Origin: Colius striatus | Lineage: Eukaryota > Chordata > Aves > Coliiformes > Coliidae | NCBI RefSeq assembly: GCF_028858725.1 | Contig: NC_084790.1 | Coordinates: forward strand, 29,677,031-29,741,030 | Reading direction: 5' to 3' | DNA length: 64,000 nucleotides | In this document: piece by piece, positions 41,867 to 56,416 of the stretch | Numbering within the stretch: position 1 is the stretch's first letter | Layout of the letters: each line of letters begins with the position of its first letter | The notes under the pieces: model-generated | The model's database searches: none | Seen by the model: only the letters and a program-made list of their open reading frames with translations | What the model was told of the DNA's origin: nothing | Translations under genes and position numbers: made by a program

Positions 41867-42188
41867 GACAGAATCCCAAGGGCTAGAAGGGACCTCGAAA
41901 GGTCATTTAGTCCAATCCTCCTGCCAGAGCAGGACCACCTAGAGTAGGTCACACAGGAATTTGTCCAGGTGGGTTTTGAATGTCCCCAGAGAAAGAGACT
42001 CAGCAACCCATCTGGGCAGTCCCTTTCAGTGCTCTGTCACCCTCACGGTTAATAAATTTTTACTCTTTTTCTTTGGAATGTCTTATGTTCCAGCTTGTAC
42101 CTATTGCCCCTTCTTCTATCATTGGTCATCATTGAGAAGAGCCTGGCTCCATCCTCCTGATATCCATCCTTTACATATTTGAATAGAC
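41867..42188 (-). mobile_element. CR1 LINE, 3' end fragment
   Basis: Reverse-oriented CR1 of about 320 bp: gacagaatcccaagggctag, aagggacctcgaaaggtcat, then gagcaggaccacctagagta, ggtgggttttgaatgtcccc, gggcagtccctttcagtgct and ccctcacggttaataaattt. On the minus strand this would be the ORF2 C-terminus, but several frameshifts break it. Older than the copies at 8091 and 24062, and same subtype as 13583. Confidence 0.9.
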
Positions 42189-45100
42189 AGGGAAAATATC
42201 AAGAAGGTGAGTGAGAAGCACATCATTCCATGTATTCTATGTTGCCTTCCCCTTTTACACTTTGCTTTACTTATGACTTCACATGACTTTTAGCTATCAC
42301 ATTCCAAATATTAATGCTAATAATTTCTCTCAGTTCTTCATATAACACAAATTCATCTTCATCTTCACAGATAAACAATGCTAGGCAACCTGAGGAAGGC
42401 CAAGATAGATACAGTACTGATCTAACAATAATGTCAGTTGTTCTGCTTGCTACACATAATTTTAGTATCACTCAACCATAAAATGAATAAATTTTCCCAA
42501 CTCGCAGCATCACTGACATGCAGCTACTCCCTCTAAAGCACTTTGCAGTTTTCAGGTGGACTTACAAGCAACTCAAAAAGAAAATGATTTACAAAACAAA
42601 CCCCAAATAATTGTATTCAGTAGCTGAATACAAGAACAAAACCTAGTTTTTATTTTAAAAAGCACTTTTTCTACAGAACTTTTATTTCTTCCACGTGTAA
42701 AATATATTCTACATTCCAGAAACAGTCTACATTGCACTGCTCTCTCTCTTTGCTATGAGAGTAAGACGTATCACATAAAATGTTTTACAGCAACTTGGTG
42801 ACCATATTTCTATGAACTAAGGTTAGAAAGTTCACATTAATCAAAACGCAAACTCTCAGTAATAAAGTATAAAAAAAGCATAATACAATATAAAACTCAA
42901 TGAAGCTTAAGCATCTAATTAACTTTTAATATGCTACAACATAGTCCAACTAAAAATTGGTTGGTATAAACAAAGAATCTATTCACAAATGTCAGATTTC
43001 TCAAAAAAAACAAAACTATGTTCAGATACAAAATATGTCCCTTAGATACTGGTAGATGTTTTAAAAAATGTTGTAAGGATAAACACACTGTTGAGTATCA
43101 CAGTGTTCCCAATTCAGAATTCCGAACATCTATGTATTACTATTGCCATCCACACCCTCAAAATCGTACTTGTTATGTTCCTGATTTTCTCAAAGTGCTT
43201 TGCTCAATATAAGATTCACTGTCGCATGGGTCACAGTAGTAGATGATAAAAAGCAACAGCATACCATTCAGAATTGCAGTGGGATGCATTTGGTTTATGA
43301 GGACAAAGCATATTGATTTATCTGTTGAGGATTGCACAGCTCAGTAAGGAAACCTTCACTTGCAGTGAACTTAACCCTCAGTCCCACCCCACAAACATTA
43401 TGTTATTTACATTCTGACAGCTACTTTTTTTTGACAAGTGACAGCTGTCCTGGACTGTGTAAACACAGTAAGAAGCAGCTTCCTAATGAACTGCTGGACA
43501 GAAAAAATAGTAGTTCACATTTTCTCAACCATCGCTTATTGCTGCAAATGCTTTCACATACACATGCTTGAAAATAAATTTAATATGTAAAGTAAGATAA
43601 AAAGTTACTTATTGTACAGTCATTTCTGATGAACAAGCATAGTATGTGAATCAGTGTATTATATTCATTGTTGTAGTCTGCAAAATGCTCAGTCACTAAT
43701 GGACTAGCACACAACCACAGTAAGGTACACCTTGAGGCAGGTACAAATATCAGGTACAGTACATTAGACACATTATTTAACTATTTTTCTAGAGGAGTAG
43801 CTGTACTGTCTTCAGCACTTCAAAAAAATACTTTCCCCAATATGTTTATGTTTCAGAGTCAAACTTTGTTTTACTTCTTGACCATGACAGAGATCATGCA
43901 TACCTCAAAGGGCACGAAGTCTCCCTTTGGAGGCACGAAAATGAAGCATAAATGCTATATAATGTTATTATGCCCACAGTTTTAGTTTTGGTCTGCTAAT
44001 ACAGTGTTTGACATCAAGAAATCTGGTTCTTTGAGTTGAAAAACCAAGTATGACTCTATACATTTTCATTAAAAAAGACATCATTTAAGACGGATGAATG
44101 TGAAGAAGAAACTGGATTTGAGGTTAGAGATAAAAGAGGAATAAAAAGAAACCCAAGCTTCCAGTTTTCTGAATATTTTTAATTATTTAATTATTATTTT
44201 AATAATTTTTAAGTTATGCAATATTTCTTTTTAAAAAAACCCCAAGATTGGTAACTCTATATGGAAGAAAGTTGAGCTCATGGAGGCTCCTGAAGAGCAA
44301 CAAAGTCATTCCTGCATCTTGGAGCCTTCTCATCTACCTGGTCTGGGTACATTTTTACTAGGAACAAACCCAGGTTGATGTCACAAACTATATGGCACTT
44401 CTCACCTACAGAGGTAATAACAGAGGAAAAATAAGCAATTACAAAGTTATTGTTTTCTGATCAGAGATGGCTGGAGATCTACTGATATAACTTTTTTCTT
44501 CTTAGAGTTTTATTAATGGAAGTTAGTATGAATCCACATTTTCCTGATAGGGAAGGTTTCTGTACCAGTTATTTGAAAAGAGATAAAGATGGGAATGGTA
44601 GACAATCATTTCCTCAGACTATGAAGACAGAAATGAAGCAACAAATCAATACATTGTCTATTCATCCTGTTGTGGTTTTTTTATTTTTTTTTCCCCTTCT
44701 TCTGAGGTTGTCTTCACAAAGTCTCCTTCTGGGGCAAAAATATTCATATAAGCAGCACCCAAATTTTTCTCATCTGCATTGTTTCTCAACATTTTTAGAA
44801 CTGAGTAGTTATTGTCTGTATTTTTATGAACAATTACTTTGATGAACACTGCATCATAGCCATTTTAGTCTGTAATAGTCTTCTTTGCATTTATATCGCT
44901 CTAGATTTTTATACCCCACTTTTCCTGCGGACTGCTGAATACATGTAATAGGCTGAGAAAAATGTGAGACTTATTAATGTCTACGTTGTTTTCCCTAGTA
45001 CTTCATTTATATCTTGAAACAAAGGTTTGCAATTAAATCTCTTTTGTGTGCTGATTGATCTCATTTGTTTGGAAGAAAAACTTACCTTATCTTTGTCAAA

Positions 45101-47964
45101 TGTGAATAACATAAACAGAGTATATTATTACTTCCTGTAATTTCATAGTAATTCTCAGCCTTCTATAGGTAGCTGTTCCTTCCTTTATAAATTTATAGGA
45201 ATCAAGGATTTATACACCATACATTTTAGAGCCATGAGAAAGCCCTTTACAAATTAAGTTTGTAGAACTGAACAGTAACCTATCAGCCTCCTTGGTTCTC
45301 AGAAAGTAATAGTTTAGACCATGACAGTAAAAAGAATAGAAAACAAATTTACAGAAAATAATCCTAGTAATAGTCTTAATGAAAACCATAGGTCTGGACA
45401 GTCATAGAACTGGATAAGTAATTTCATGGAAACTACAATATTAGGGCAACTCGAAAGCAGAAAATGCATTCCAGAAATCCTCAACGGCATGACAGATAGA
45501 GGAATTACATCACTGCTGGCTCCCATGCAATGACTTCTGTGCTCTTGGAGCACAAATATGGATGCATTTATGATACACATGAAATTTTAAATATTCCTTT
45601 AAAATCTCTTTGACACTAACAGAATTACAGGGGAAATGGAGTGTCGAAAAAATAATTATCCAAGATAAATCAGAACTTAAATTTTCATTCTGTGCTCAGG
45701 AAAATGTTAATGGTGTTAATTAATTTTCTCATTTCTCAAATCAGTCACACAAGTCACCTGGACTTGTCATAGCAAGGAAAACATAATTTTCAAGCAAAAA
45801 TTTCTGCAAGTATGGTATCATTCACAGAAGCAACTAGAACAAAACACAACAGAACATACAATTATACTAACATATGATCTTGTGTGATAATTTAATGGCA
45901 TTACTCAATCTATGAGATGACACAAAATTTCCTATGTCATCCTTGCCTCTTTAAACATATAATAAACATAAATTAAACATAATCACCTTATTAAATATAG
46001 CTATTTTCCAGTGCTAGTACTGTATTGTGCATGTGTGTTTTACTAATAGCGTACGTAAGTCCAAAAAAGAGCTGAAGATCAATAACGGAAAGCAGAGCAG
46101 CAGAAAACAAAAAAAACACCCCTAGTGCCCAAGCAACCAAGAAATTCATGCATATAATTACAACACCGGGTAGTCTTCTCCACTTTTTTTATTAGAATAA
46201 AACAAACTAGCACAACAGCATAGTACTTGCATGGCTTTTCAGGTCTCAATGAAAAAGGAAATATTGAAAAATCTTTCTGTTTCTTCTCAAATTAGAATTG
46301 AGTACCTATTGCTGGTGGATATCAAAGTTCAGCTGAGACAGACAACAGGTTTAGGCACTACTGATTTTTCAATAGCTAACACCAAGAATGCTGTATTCTC
46401 GTAACAGTTTAGCTCTAAACACATTCCTATCACATAAATCGAATTTTTCCTCCTACCAGCAGACAGGTATGGATGAAGATTTCAAAAGTAACAGAAAAAA
46501 CCAGACTGAAGTCTATGGCTTTTTATTATATAAAGTATTATATAGGCATCAGATCCCAATGCACTTCATTTAATGAAGTTAAAATGAGAAGCTAATAATC
46601 AAGGTACAAGTAAATGAAGCATGCAGCCTAATTAAGATACAAGAAACTATATATTCACAATATTAATACAGAAGGTATAAAGAAAAACCAAAGAAATCAA
46701 GTCTGATTGGAATTGAGGAAGAAAAGATAGAGCAAAGAAGTAGAAAAAAAAAACAAAGAGGGGGAGAGACAAATCAATTGAATTTAAATAAATTATTACA
46801 CTGTAGGTTTCTTATTTAACAAAGGAAAAAATTAACTGCATGGGACAGGTAGCACATGGCAGCTAAGAATTCTTAGCAGTGCAAACCAATTTTAAAAAGA
46901 TATATAATAATAGTTCGCTGATTCATAATTTTCTAATCAAAGAAAATTTTGTAATTTGTACCTTATAATATCTGTCTATTTTTAATACAATACTGTCAAC
47001 AAATGATTACTGTTATGTTAAGATATTTTAGTGTTCTAAAAATAGTCTGTTTTGCGACCGTCACAAAAGAATCTAAAGTAAATGGAATGAAAATTATGGT
47101 GAGAAATAATTTACTAATTGCCCATGCCCGCTAATTAAGATTTGCAGTTAGTTTACAGAAATATGTAAGAAACTTCATGCGGCTAATACATTAGAGAATA
47201 TTATATATAGAAATTTAAAGGAATGACATAACTTATTAATTTTTTGTAAATTAATGAGTTAGGAAATACACTGAACCTCTCTCACACTCTTTGTTGCTGT
47301 AACTTAAAATCTACACAAAATCTAAAACCATACATAAAGGTAGAATAAATAACCTTGCATTTATTTGGTAACAAGAGGAAGAAAAAATCAATGTGGAAGA
47401 AACACATGAGATGACAGTGTGCTGATTAAGGATCATGACTATATCTCACATAGCAGGAAATTAGATAGGTCTGACATACCTTTAAGAAATGGAAGAACTA
47501 TACACGTGTGTTCATTATGGCAATATTTTATAGCTGGGTAGAATGAAGGAATATATGTTATCAAGCCCAGGGGCTCTAAGTTTATCACCTACTGGACACT
47601 TTTTTCTTCTATTAAAACTCCATGCTATCTCACGTAGTCATCTGTTACAAGATTGTCTTTTCCCTGGAAAATCCAAACTTTTATATTTAGAAGATGCCAC
47701 CCTGCCTCCAGCTGTTACCTCTCTCTATACTAAAGCATGCTCAATCACAAATAGTGTTAATTGCCTATAGATCTGGAGTGATTCTGTGTCCTCTGCGGAC
47801 AAAGCAGGTTTGTTGGAGGTGCCAGAAACATTCTCCTGTGCTTAAACTCAAGACAGAAATAAAATGAACTATTAGAAGACTACTTCAAAGCCATGGATTT
47901 ACTATACCTGGCTACTACTTGAAAATATTTCCACACAAAAAACCATTCGAGAACTACACTGTAG
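42189..47964. other. FER intron sequence, nothing recognised
   Basis: Almost 6 kb of AT-rich intron. No known repeat, exon or RNA gene is seen; a low-complexity ttattattt tract lies at about 44175-44215. Open frames of 60-108 codons lack domains. Confidence 0.5.
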
Positions 47965-48665
47965 ATCACAGAATCGCTTCAGTCAGAAACGATCTTTAGA
48001 ATCATCAAGTCCAACCACTAACCTCACACAGACCCTTCACCAGCTTCTTTGCCTCTCTCTGCACACACTCCAGCACCTCAGTGTCCTTCTTGTAGTGAGA
48101 GGTCCAGAACTGAACACAGTGTTTTAGGTGCAGCCTCACTAGCCCTGAGTACAAAGGGTCAGTTACTTCCTTGGTCCTGCTGTCCACACTATTTCTAATA
48201 CAGCCAGGATGCCACTGGCCTTCTTGGCCACCTGGGCAGACTGCTGGCTCATGTTCAGCGGGCTGATGACCAACAACTCCAGGCCATTTTCCATCAGAGC
48301 TCTTCAGCCACTCTGCCCCGAGCCTGTAGCACTGCATGGGGTTGTTACAGCCCAAGTGCAAGACTCAGCTCTTGGCTTTGTTAAACCTCATGTGATTGGT
48401 CTCAGGTCGTCTATCCAGCCTGCCCAAGTCCCCCTGAAAAAACTTCCTGCCCTCAAGCAGTTCAACGCTTCAGCCATCAGTCATCAGCAAACTGACTGAG
48501 GGTACACTCAGTCCCCTCATCCAGATCACTGATAGAGATATGAAGCAGAACAGGCGCCAAACACTGAGCCCTGGGGAACGTCACTGGAGACTGGCAACAA
48601 GATTTAACTCCATTCACCACCACTCTCAGGGTCCAGCCATTCAGTCAATGAGGCACAGAGTGAAA
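47965..48665 (-). mobile_element. CR1 LINE with internal deletion
   Basis: Reverse-oriented CR1 of an older subtype. The 3' end (atcacagaatcgcttcagtc, tccaaccactaacctcacac) is joined directly to a more 5' part of ORF2, skipping the usual C-terminal block. The remainder runs through ctccagcacctcagtgtcct, gagaggtccagaactgaaca, ccactggccttcttggccac to gggtccagccattcagtc. The minus-strand frame 48361-48005 keeps NPMQCYRLGAEWL and GQEGQWHPG style wording in shifted frames. Confidence 0.88.
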
Positions 48666-48755
48666 TCTTGGTTCCACAAAGTTAAATAACTTAATGGAAT
48701 TAGGATTTCAACTATTTTTTTTTAGATCTGAATTCATTAAAACATTTTGACTGTG

Positions 48756-49326
48756 TCACAGAATCAAATAATCATTACAGTTGGAAAAGACCTGTAAGAT
48801 TAGTGACTCCAACCATTAACCTCACACTGCCAAGCCCATCACTAAACTAAATCAAACCATATTTCTCAGCACCTCATCTGTGTCTCTTTTGAATATCTCT
48901 AGGGATTGTGACTCCATCACCTCCCTGGGAAGCCCATTCCAGTGCTTAATAACCCTCTTGGTGAAAAAGTTCTTCCTAATGTCCAGTCGAAACCTCCCCT
49001 GGCACAATTTGAGCTCATTTTCTCGTGTCCTATCACTCATTACTGGGAAGAAGAGATTGACCTCCATTTCAATAAAGCTACCCTTCAGGTAGTTGTAGAG
49101 ACTGATTATATCTCCTGCCAGCATCTTTCTCTAGGCTAAACATCCCCAGCACCCTCAGCCTCATTTTGTAAGACTTACTCTCCAAACCTTTTAACAGCTT
49201 CACTGCATATCTTCAGACACGCTTCAGCACCTCCATGTCTTTCTTGCAGTGAGTTTCTCTAGTGAGAGATCCAGAATTGGATGCAGTATTTTAGGAGCAG
49301 CCTTGCCAGTGCTGAGTACAAGGGGA
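48756..49326 (-). mobile_element. CR1 LINE, 3' end with ORF2 C-terminus
   Basis: Reverse-oriented CR1 of the same older subtype, starting 91 bp beyond the previous one. 3' end: tcacagaatcaaataatcat, ttggaaaagacctgtaagat, aaccattaacctcacactgc. The minus-strand frame 49124-48852 is open for 90 codons: [60 protein letters not shown] and VLRNMV. Sequence continues to gctgagtacaagggg, where it is truncated. Confidence 0.92.
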
Positions 49327-51942
49327 AAATTGTAAACAAACACTGAAGATCAGCGTAGGAAAATATTAGCTCCCCAAATAAATTCAAGTCTGCTTTCTGA
49401 ACTGTCTCTGAATTTAGGCTCTTGCACTGATCTTAGTTCAGTCTTTTTGCTAGAAACACACGTTTCAAACACAAGTGAGTGACAGAATAACAAGTCAACT
49501 GTCAATGTGATCATTTTTCAATACAAGATACCCAACAAAAATTTCTTCACTACCTCTTGTCACCATGAGTTCTCGTGAACTGTCAACTAGAAGCCATATA
49601 CATGTAACCATATACTAGGGTGTACCTACTCTGAGTAGCTAAACACAATCAGAAAACTTGTACTTAGTAATTGAAATATCTCCCTCCCCACCCTGCCCAG
49701 TTTGAAATCCATGGTCTCCATTTCCAAAGCAGTAACAAAAAAAGAAAAAACCAAAACAAATCCCAACAGACAAACAAAAAACCAAAAAGTCACAACTACC
49801 CATCAGTTTCTACTCCCTCAACTGCCCCTTCTACCATTGCTTTTTCTAGTTTGTGTTGCTACAGATTTTTTATCTAGTTAACTCACATGGCATCATACAT
49901 CTTATTTGATCCTTACTGAGGAAGAAGAGTTTAGCAGATAATAATATAGCAGACTTCCAAAAGAACCAAGTAACATCGTACTTCTTTTAATAGGGCTGCC
50001 AAGATGACCTTTGCTTAAGGCAATCCTAGAACCCTGGAAAACATATACTTTGAAAGAGAGAGATATTTGAAGTTTCTCTTAACAGGAACATTTTCTGGAG
50101 TCCCCTGCACTCCTCTTTATCAAACCTGTATTCAGCAAGGGGTTTATTCATTAAAGAAAAAAAAGAAACAAACCAAACTCCAAGTGAAATAAAACCACTT
50201 ATTACTTCAGGTTCTTTGAAATTATGCCTTTGCAGTCTTTAACCTCCTGAGACTGATTTAGAAACATATTTACTATGCTGGTCCACAGAAGGACAGAACA
50301 CAGCTTTATATCTTGGCACAAAACCAAGTAGTTACAACAAACCCACTGTGGACTGTACTTTTTTCCAACTTTGTTTAGTTTTTCTAAAAGCAGATACAGT
50401 GTCTTGAGAGAAATTCTCCAAAACTATTCCGCACATGAATTAATACAGGGGAGTGACAGGTAGAAAAGGGGAATCACAGAATTCTCCTGTTGATAGGGCA
50501 AAGTAAATACCCCTTTTCCATAAAGAATAAAAATATCAGCTTCCTTTAGATGAACATAGTTAGTGTTTGTCACTTGCAACCATCGCAACTATGGCAACTA
50601 GCATTGTAATAAGAGAAACATGCTCTTCAAATTTGAATGTTAGGTTTCTCTGTCTTGGGTCATGTTTACTTGATGCACTCCCCTCCATGTATACACAAAG
50701 ACTTGAGTGAAAGAATCTTCAGCTTCAGTTTTCAAAATATTTTTATTCTATCAATCAATAATCAAGTCTATTTTACGTTTCTTATATTTACTTACAATGC
50801 AATTCATTACCTGTACTGGACAATTTAAATCACTAAAATATGAGTGTTCAGATCTGCAGGTAGCATTCCATTTAATGTATCTCTCTGCTATTCACAGCAA
50901 GAAATTTTAAAACCTCCTCATTTAAGCATCTGTAAACTTTCTCATCATATTGATCTCAAAAATCATGCCCAGAAATTAGTTCAATAGCAAGAAGTCTTTC
51001 AAAACAAGTATTTTTAACCTATTCTGCCAACATAACTCCAACATAGTTTTTAAAAACACGAACTTAGCCCTTATTTCACTGATCTGTTTTTATTTCCCAG
51101 AACTCCTTAGACTTGATGAAGTATCTGACATCCAGCTTTGGCAGGATTTTTTCTGCTCAGGCTTGAGTGACTCAGCTTAATTCTATGAATAACAAAATAC
51201 TGTAACATTGATTCACCATCTCTTTCAGCTCCATGTACCTTGATGATCTCCTTCAGTCTTCCAAATCAGTTAACATGTCGATAAGGCTTTCTTCACTGCC
51301 TACTGCCTTGTATAAGGGATTTTGAAATAGCCTTTGACAAAGAATAAGTCCCTATTTCAATCAATACTCACAGTGACATAAAAATGTTTCATAAAAGTGT
51401 ATTCCTGCAATGCAATTTTGCCAAATGAGGCAGAAAGAGGCAGACAACTATAAAGCAATGACAAAAAGCGAGATAACATAACATGCACTTAGCTTACTGT
51501 ATGTTTTATTTTACTCGTTTTCAGCAATTGTGATGCCTTCAAGATGCATTACATTTGTACAAAATCTTTTCTCTAAGAAGTACTTACTGGAACTGAATTT
51601 ACCTTTGAAATGATTTGCAAAATGTCTTGATTCTTATCAATAATAAGCTGGGAAACAGCATCTTCATTATTTCACAGATGTAGAACTATATGCCATCCAT
51701 GCTTATGAAGAAGTAATATATTCTCTAAAACAACATTTTCCAGTAGCATTAACATTAAAAGTAACTTCTTTCATTAAGGGACAATTAAACTCCTTTTACG
51801 TTCTCCCTTCATTTGTTTTCAATATGTACACAGTCATATACCTATGCTGAAGGTAATAAATACTTCAGTGATAAAACTATAGCAATATAAAGCTTGGAGA
51901 CACTTCTGAAAAAACCTCCAGAGGCACTGTGAAGAACTACAT
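49327..51942. other. FER intron sequence, nothing recognised
   Basis: AT-rich intron with an A/C-rich simple stretch near 49735-49795. No exon or element is recognised. Confidence 0.5.
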
Positions 51943-52301
51943 TAGGTGAGTTGCCTGAGGACTGTAGAAAGGCCAATGTCACTCCAGTTTTCAAAAAGGC
52001 CAGGAAGGATGACCCAGGAAACTACAGGCTAGTCAGCCTCACCTCCATCCCTGGAAAGGTGATGGAACAACTCATCCTGAATGTTATTGCTGAACATAAG
52101 AAAAAAACTATTTCACTGTGAGGGTGATGGAGCAGTGGAACAGGCTGCCCAGAGGGGTTGTAGAGTCTCCTTCCTTGAAGGTCTTCAAGACCCACCTGGA
52201 CATGTGACCTGATCTAGGTGAACCTGCTTCTGCAGGGGAAGTGGACTAGATGATCTCTAAAGGTCCCTTCCAACCCCCACCATTCTATCATTCTATGATT
52301 A
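51943..52301 (+). mobile_element. CR1 LINE with large internal deletion
   Basis: Plus-oriented CR1 in which the reverse transcriptase region (ttgcctgaggactgtagaaa, ccaggaaactacaggctagt, cctccatccctggaaaggtg) is joined near 52092-52100 to the extreme 3' end (aaaaaactatttcactgtga, ggctgcccagaggggttgta, tctctaaaggtcccttccaa, ctatcattctatgatt). Roughly a kilobase of ORF2, including the palm motif and most of the C-terminus, is missing. The two parts share acataag at the join, which suggests a microhomology deletion. Confidence 0.92.
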
Positions 52302-52388
52302 CAGTAAGGTATATCATCACTACTACTACTATCTGAAAAAACATAGTCAATAAACATTCCATCAAATTCACAAAACAGGTGTAATCTG

Positions 52389-52390
52389 TG

Positions 52391-52421
<31 letters not shown>

Positions 52422-52422
52422 A
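52389..52422 (+). repeat. (TA)n(TG)n microsatellite
   Basis: About 12 bp of alternating ta directly followed by about 18 bp of alternating tg, uninterrupted. Alternating purine-pyrimidine sequence with Z-DNA potential. Confidence 0.95.
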
Positions 52423-55400
52423 CAAAAATTAGAAAAGCTAAATATGTGTATTTTCCTCAGAAAAGCAAATATATTACAGAATATATTATTCATTACCACT
52501 GATGTACCATCTACAAACTTTTTATTAAAATTAAAGTAGTTTCTGTTTGAGACAAATGGAGTATATTTCCCTTTGGAATGTCAAGAATCAGTATCAAAAA
52601 GCCAACAAAATATTAAACAATACCTTATATCTTAGTGCATTATACATTTTCCTTTTCTAGAAATACTAATGCTGCAAGAAATAAACCAGAAAACTTCTGC
52701 ACTCCGAAGAAAACAGAACAGTGTACATGAAAGCATTCTTTGGCTTTACTAAATAAACACTGACGCACATGCTTACCCACTGGTCAATGATCTATGCTCA
52801 AAGAGCCCCACACTTCATTTCTGGGGTGAAAGGCATTCAGTTGACTGCATATCTCCTTTCCTCTTCAATCCATCTTCTGCATTTTTCTTATCCTATCATC
52901 TAATTCATTATCATCTACCACTAATGCCTCATGTACACACCATAAAGATCAAATCCTGCAGTCTGTCTTTCCTTTCAATTCAGATTATTAAAAAAATAAT
53001 TGAAATAATTAATTGAAATAATTCTGTGGAAACACCAGTAGTGGTACCGTCAGCTACAGGCATGGTTTTAATCTCCTGGTTGTTAAGTATTTGGTATCTG
53101 ATGGACAAGGGAGGGTCTGAACTTTATGAGCAGATTTAATATGAACTTCAAAATACAGTAAATGGAAAATTACTGCTGTAGCTTCAAAGCAATGTGTACA
53201 ATAACTTGTTAAATAACATGTACTGAAGTAGAGCAAAACCAGTCATTATCATCTAAGGCCCTATCTTTTCCCATTGAATTCAATAACAGTATTAGTTCAT
53301 TTGTCACTACAATTTCATAGTAAAATTCTTACTCCAAAGATGGCAAGCAAACCACTGTTTTATGATAAACACACAGACAGTGGTAACAGCAGATTAATTT
53401 ACTTGTAATTAATGGAATAAAAGTTCCTCTGGCTATAAAAAGCTTCAGCTTTTAATTTACAAATGAATTTCAGTGGGAAGTTAAAATCTTTGGCTGAATA
53501 TGGTTTCCCTTCGTAAGTCGTGATTATTTCAGATTCACATTTTTCATTCCCTCTTAATTACTACTAATTAAGTTACAATGTTCTCCAAACTTCACTTCTA
53601 AACCCTTTTAAAAGCCCTGTTTAAGGAATAGATAGATACTTCAAGAAAGTGTGTAACAAGCTGTCTGTGAAAGGGTATGTAAATGTTGTACATGTAAAAC
53701 ACTAGGTTGCATTTTTCCTCTCTGGAAGAGACTAGGGAACGTCAAAGTTACTTGCAAATTAGGTCTTTTCCTACTCAAAGAAAAGAGTGTAGTTTACACA
53801 AACACAAAACCTGGAGAAATACATCTGATGGCATACTGGAACTTCTTGTTCTATCTTAAAAGTAAGTTAAAGAAATTGAAATTCTTGTTGAGAATAATAG
53901 CAGCTAAAAGCATGTGAAATTGTTAAAAATGAATCCAATGGAACTAAAATGAAGACAAGAAGTAGAATTATCTAGATGTTGTAAAAAATAGCAACCTAGT
54001 CAGTGGTGCACACATTTCAAAAGTATAATATTCTCTTTTCTGTACTTGTTTCTGCATAATGTATACAGGTATATGTTTTGACCATAATTCCAGGTTATGT
54101 GCTTTGACTGACTTTGTACAATGCAAGACAGAATTTCACAGACTGCTAACTGAAGGATTGTTACTTCTCTAAACAGTAGATGTTGAGAAAATTTTTACAT
54201 TTATCCATCACAGTAATTACATTTCAGTCAAGATTCTCCATTGCAACAGGACTATGAAAGAAGACAAAATATGATATGTGCTACATAGGAAAGCTATATG
54301 ACCTTTTGTTCACCACAATAGGTTTTACAAACACTAGCTATATGTTATTTTTATCTTAGTTTCAATATCCTGTACTCTCATTTTTTACTTTTCACTTCTG
54401 AATTAGAGAGAATCTGTTGCTTTCATGCAGTGAGTAGATTTGTTCTTCTAAAAAGATGTTATTCAAAAGATTTGTAAATTTGCAATACTTATCAATAAAA
54501 AAGTGGTATTGCAGTTAAATAAAACCAACCCTAATAAAATACCATAGCACTCAAAATGCTACAACGTGTTGAATAGAATGAGTTTAAGAAAATTTGTTTA
54601 TATTTCTTTCACGTCCATTTGATTTATTTCTAGCAAAGCTTATTCTTTTTAGAAGAAGGAATTTTCTGTATCAAGAACATCTCGTGAGAAAAAGATGCAG
54701 TGACTCAAATCCACAAAGGCAAAAACCCCAAAGCTTTTCAAAACAAGCATCTTCTGTAACAGTAAAAACAAAATCTAGATTTCCTCTGAAATTTCTTTGA
54801 AATTCTTTATAACCGAAGAATTTATCCTGATTTTTTACAATAAATATGAATCTTTCCTATAGTTAGCTTTTGATGCTTTATTTTTCTCCTCACTGTCTAT
54901 TAAACCAAGATTCCTAATGTAATAAGTTTATTTTGGTTTTATGCACAAGGACAGCTGTCTTACAAGAATAAAATAGATATACTTCTAGATGACCTGGTAA
55001 CATATTATTTTCCTATAGTATTTGCCTCTGGAAGGTTATTCATTTCAATGCAAACCAGCTAAGAAAGAGGCAAAAGAGTGATCCCAGTCAAGTGGAATAT
55101 GGTAACTTTCATCCAGTATAAATCCACTTAGTGTCATTTCCCCCTTTCCACATGGCAAACAATTATGCTTCTTTAATGAAAAGACAAAGCAGAGAAGTCA
55201 AGAAACTCTACTGGCCACTGATCTCCTGATATCTATGGAAATCTTTGACAGGACAGGACAATATAACAGTTGGATTGGACTGGCAGGAACAGTGTCATCC
55301 TCAGTCCAAGGATTTAATTCACCGGGGCTGCTTTATTAGTTTCATTCAGAAACACAAAATCTGAAAGTGTTAAGCTGAGGCCTCGGGTCACATACGAATT

Positions 55401-56307
55401 ATACATAAATATATAATCACTCATGGTTCCTTAAAAATACAATACAGTCAACTGATTGGAATGAAGAAGCTATCTTCTAATAGCAGATCTCACCTCTAAT
55501 TGCTAACTGAAAGGTGACATGTACCAAAACAGAGAGTGAAAATTAAACCTGTTATAAATATTTAGCTACAAAAATGAGGTAGACAAAGATTTTCAGCTTC
55601 CCCTGTATTACCAGTTATTAGTGAATTCTATTACCACATATATTTTTACTACAGTAGTGTATTGTCAATATGGACATTGCATTTTTTAAGAACAACTAGA
55701 TCTACAAAACAGTTCTGCAGTAACATGTCACACAATTTATCTATTACTATAGGTATTTAAACTCTACATAATATTTTAAATCATCACTCACGGGAAAGTG
55801 ACATACTGAAAACTCAGAGGTCTGAAATAATTGGATATTTTCCCTAGTTTATGAGGAACATATAAAAGATGATATTCATGCACAAGCTGAATAGGGAGCA
55901 CTAGGGAAAGTTTACCATAAAATGAAAATATCAACCTCATTGAAACCTTTAACAGACACTTGAAAACATTAATATTATTGACTAACTTTGGCTGATCAGA
56001 CTGGATTACCCATGATGTCATTCAGTTGGTAAGTAGACCACGTATCAGTTAGATATAAAATGAAAAATATAGAAAATGTCAATTAAGATTAATTATTGTA
56101 ACTGCCTTGTCAAATGGAAAATCAATGATGGGAAAAGAAAGTTAATTTTTCTGAATTTATTTCATATAAAGATATTTCTATTTGCCACTCTAAACTGAGA
56201 ATCAGCAAAACCTGATATCCTATACTAAACCATCCTCTGGGAAATATTAATTATTAATATTAGCCTTAGAATGGCCACAGTCAAACAACAACTATGTTTT
56301 GCATTTT

Positions 56308-56416
56308 GTTAACTTATATGTTAATACTTCTTAACTTATAATACTTATAATTTATAATACTTTAATACTTATTAACTTATATTTTAATTATATTTTAATA
56401 CTTTATAATTTAATAT
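56308..56416 (+). repeat. A+T-rich simple tract with recurring 8-10 bp units
   Basis: About 109 bp of almost pure A/T in which ttaacttata occurs three times and taatactt four times. It probably grew by slippage. Confidence 0.8.
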
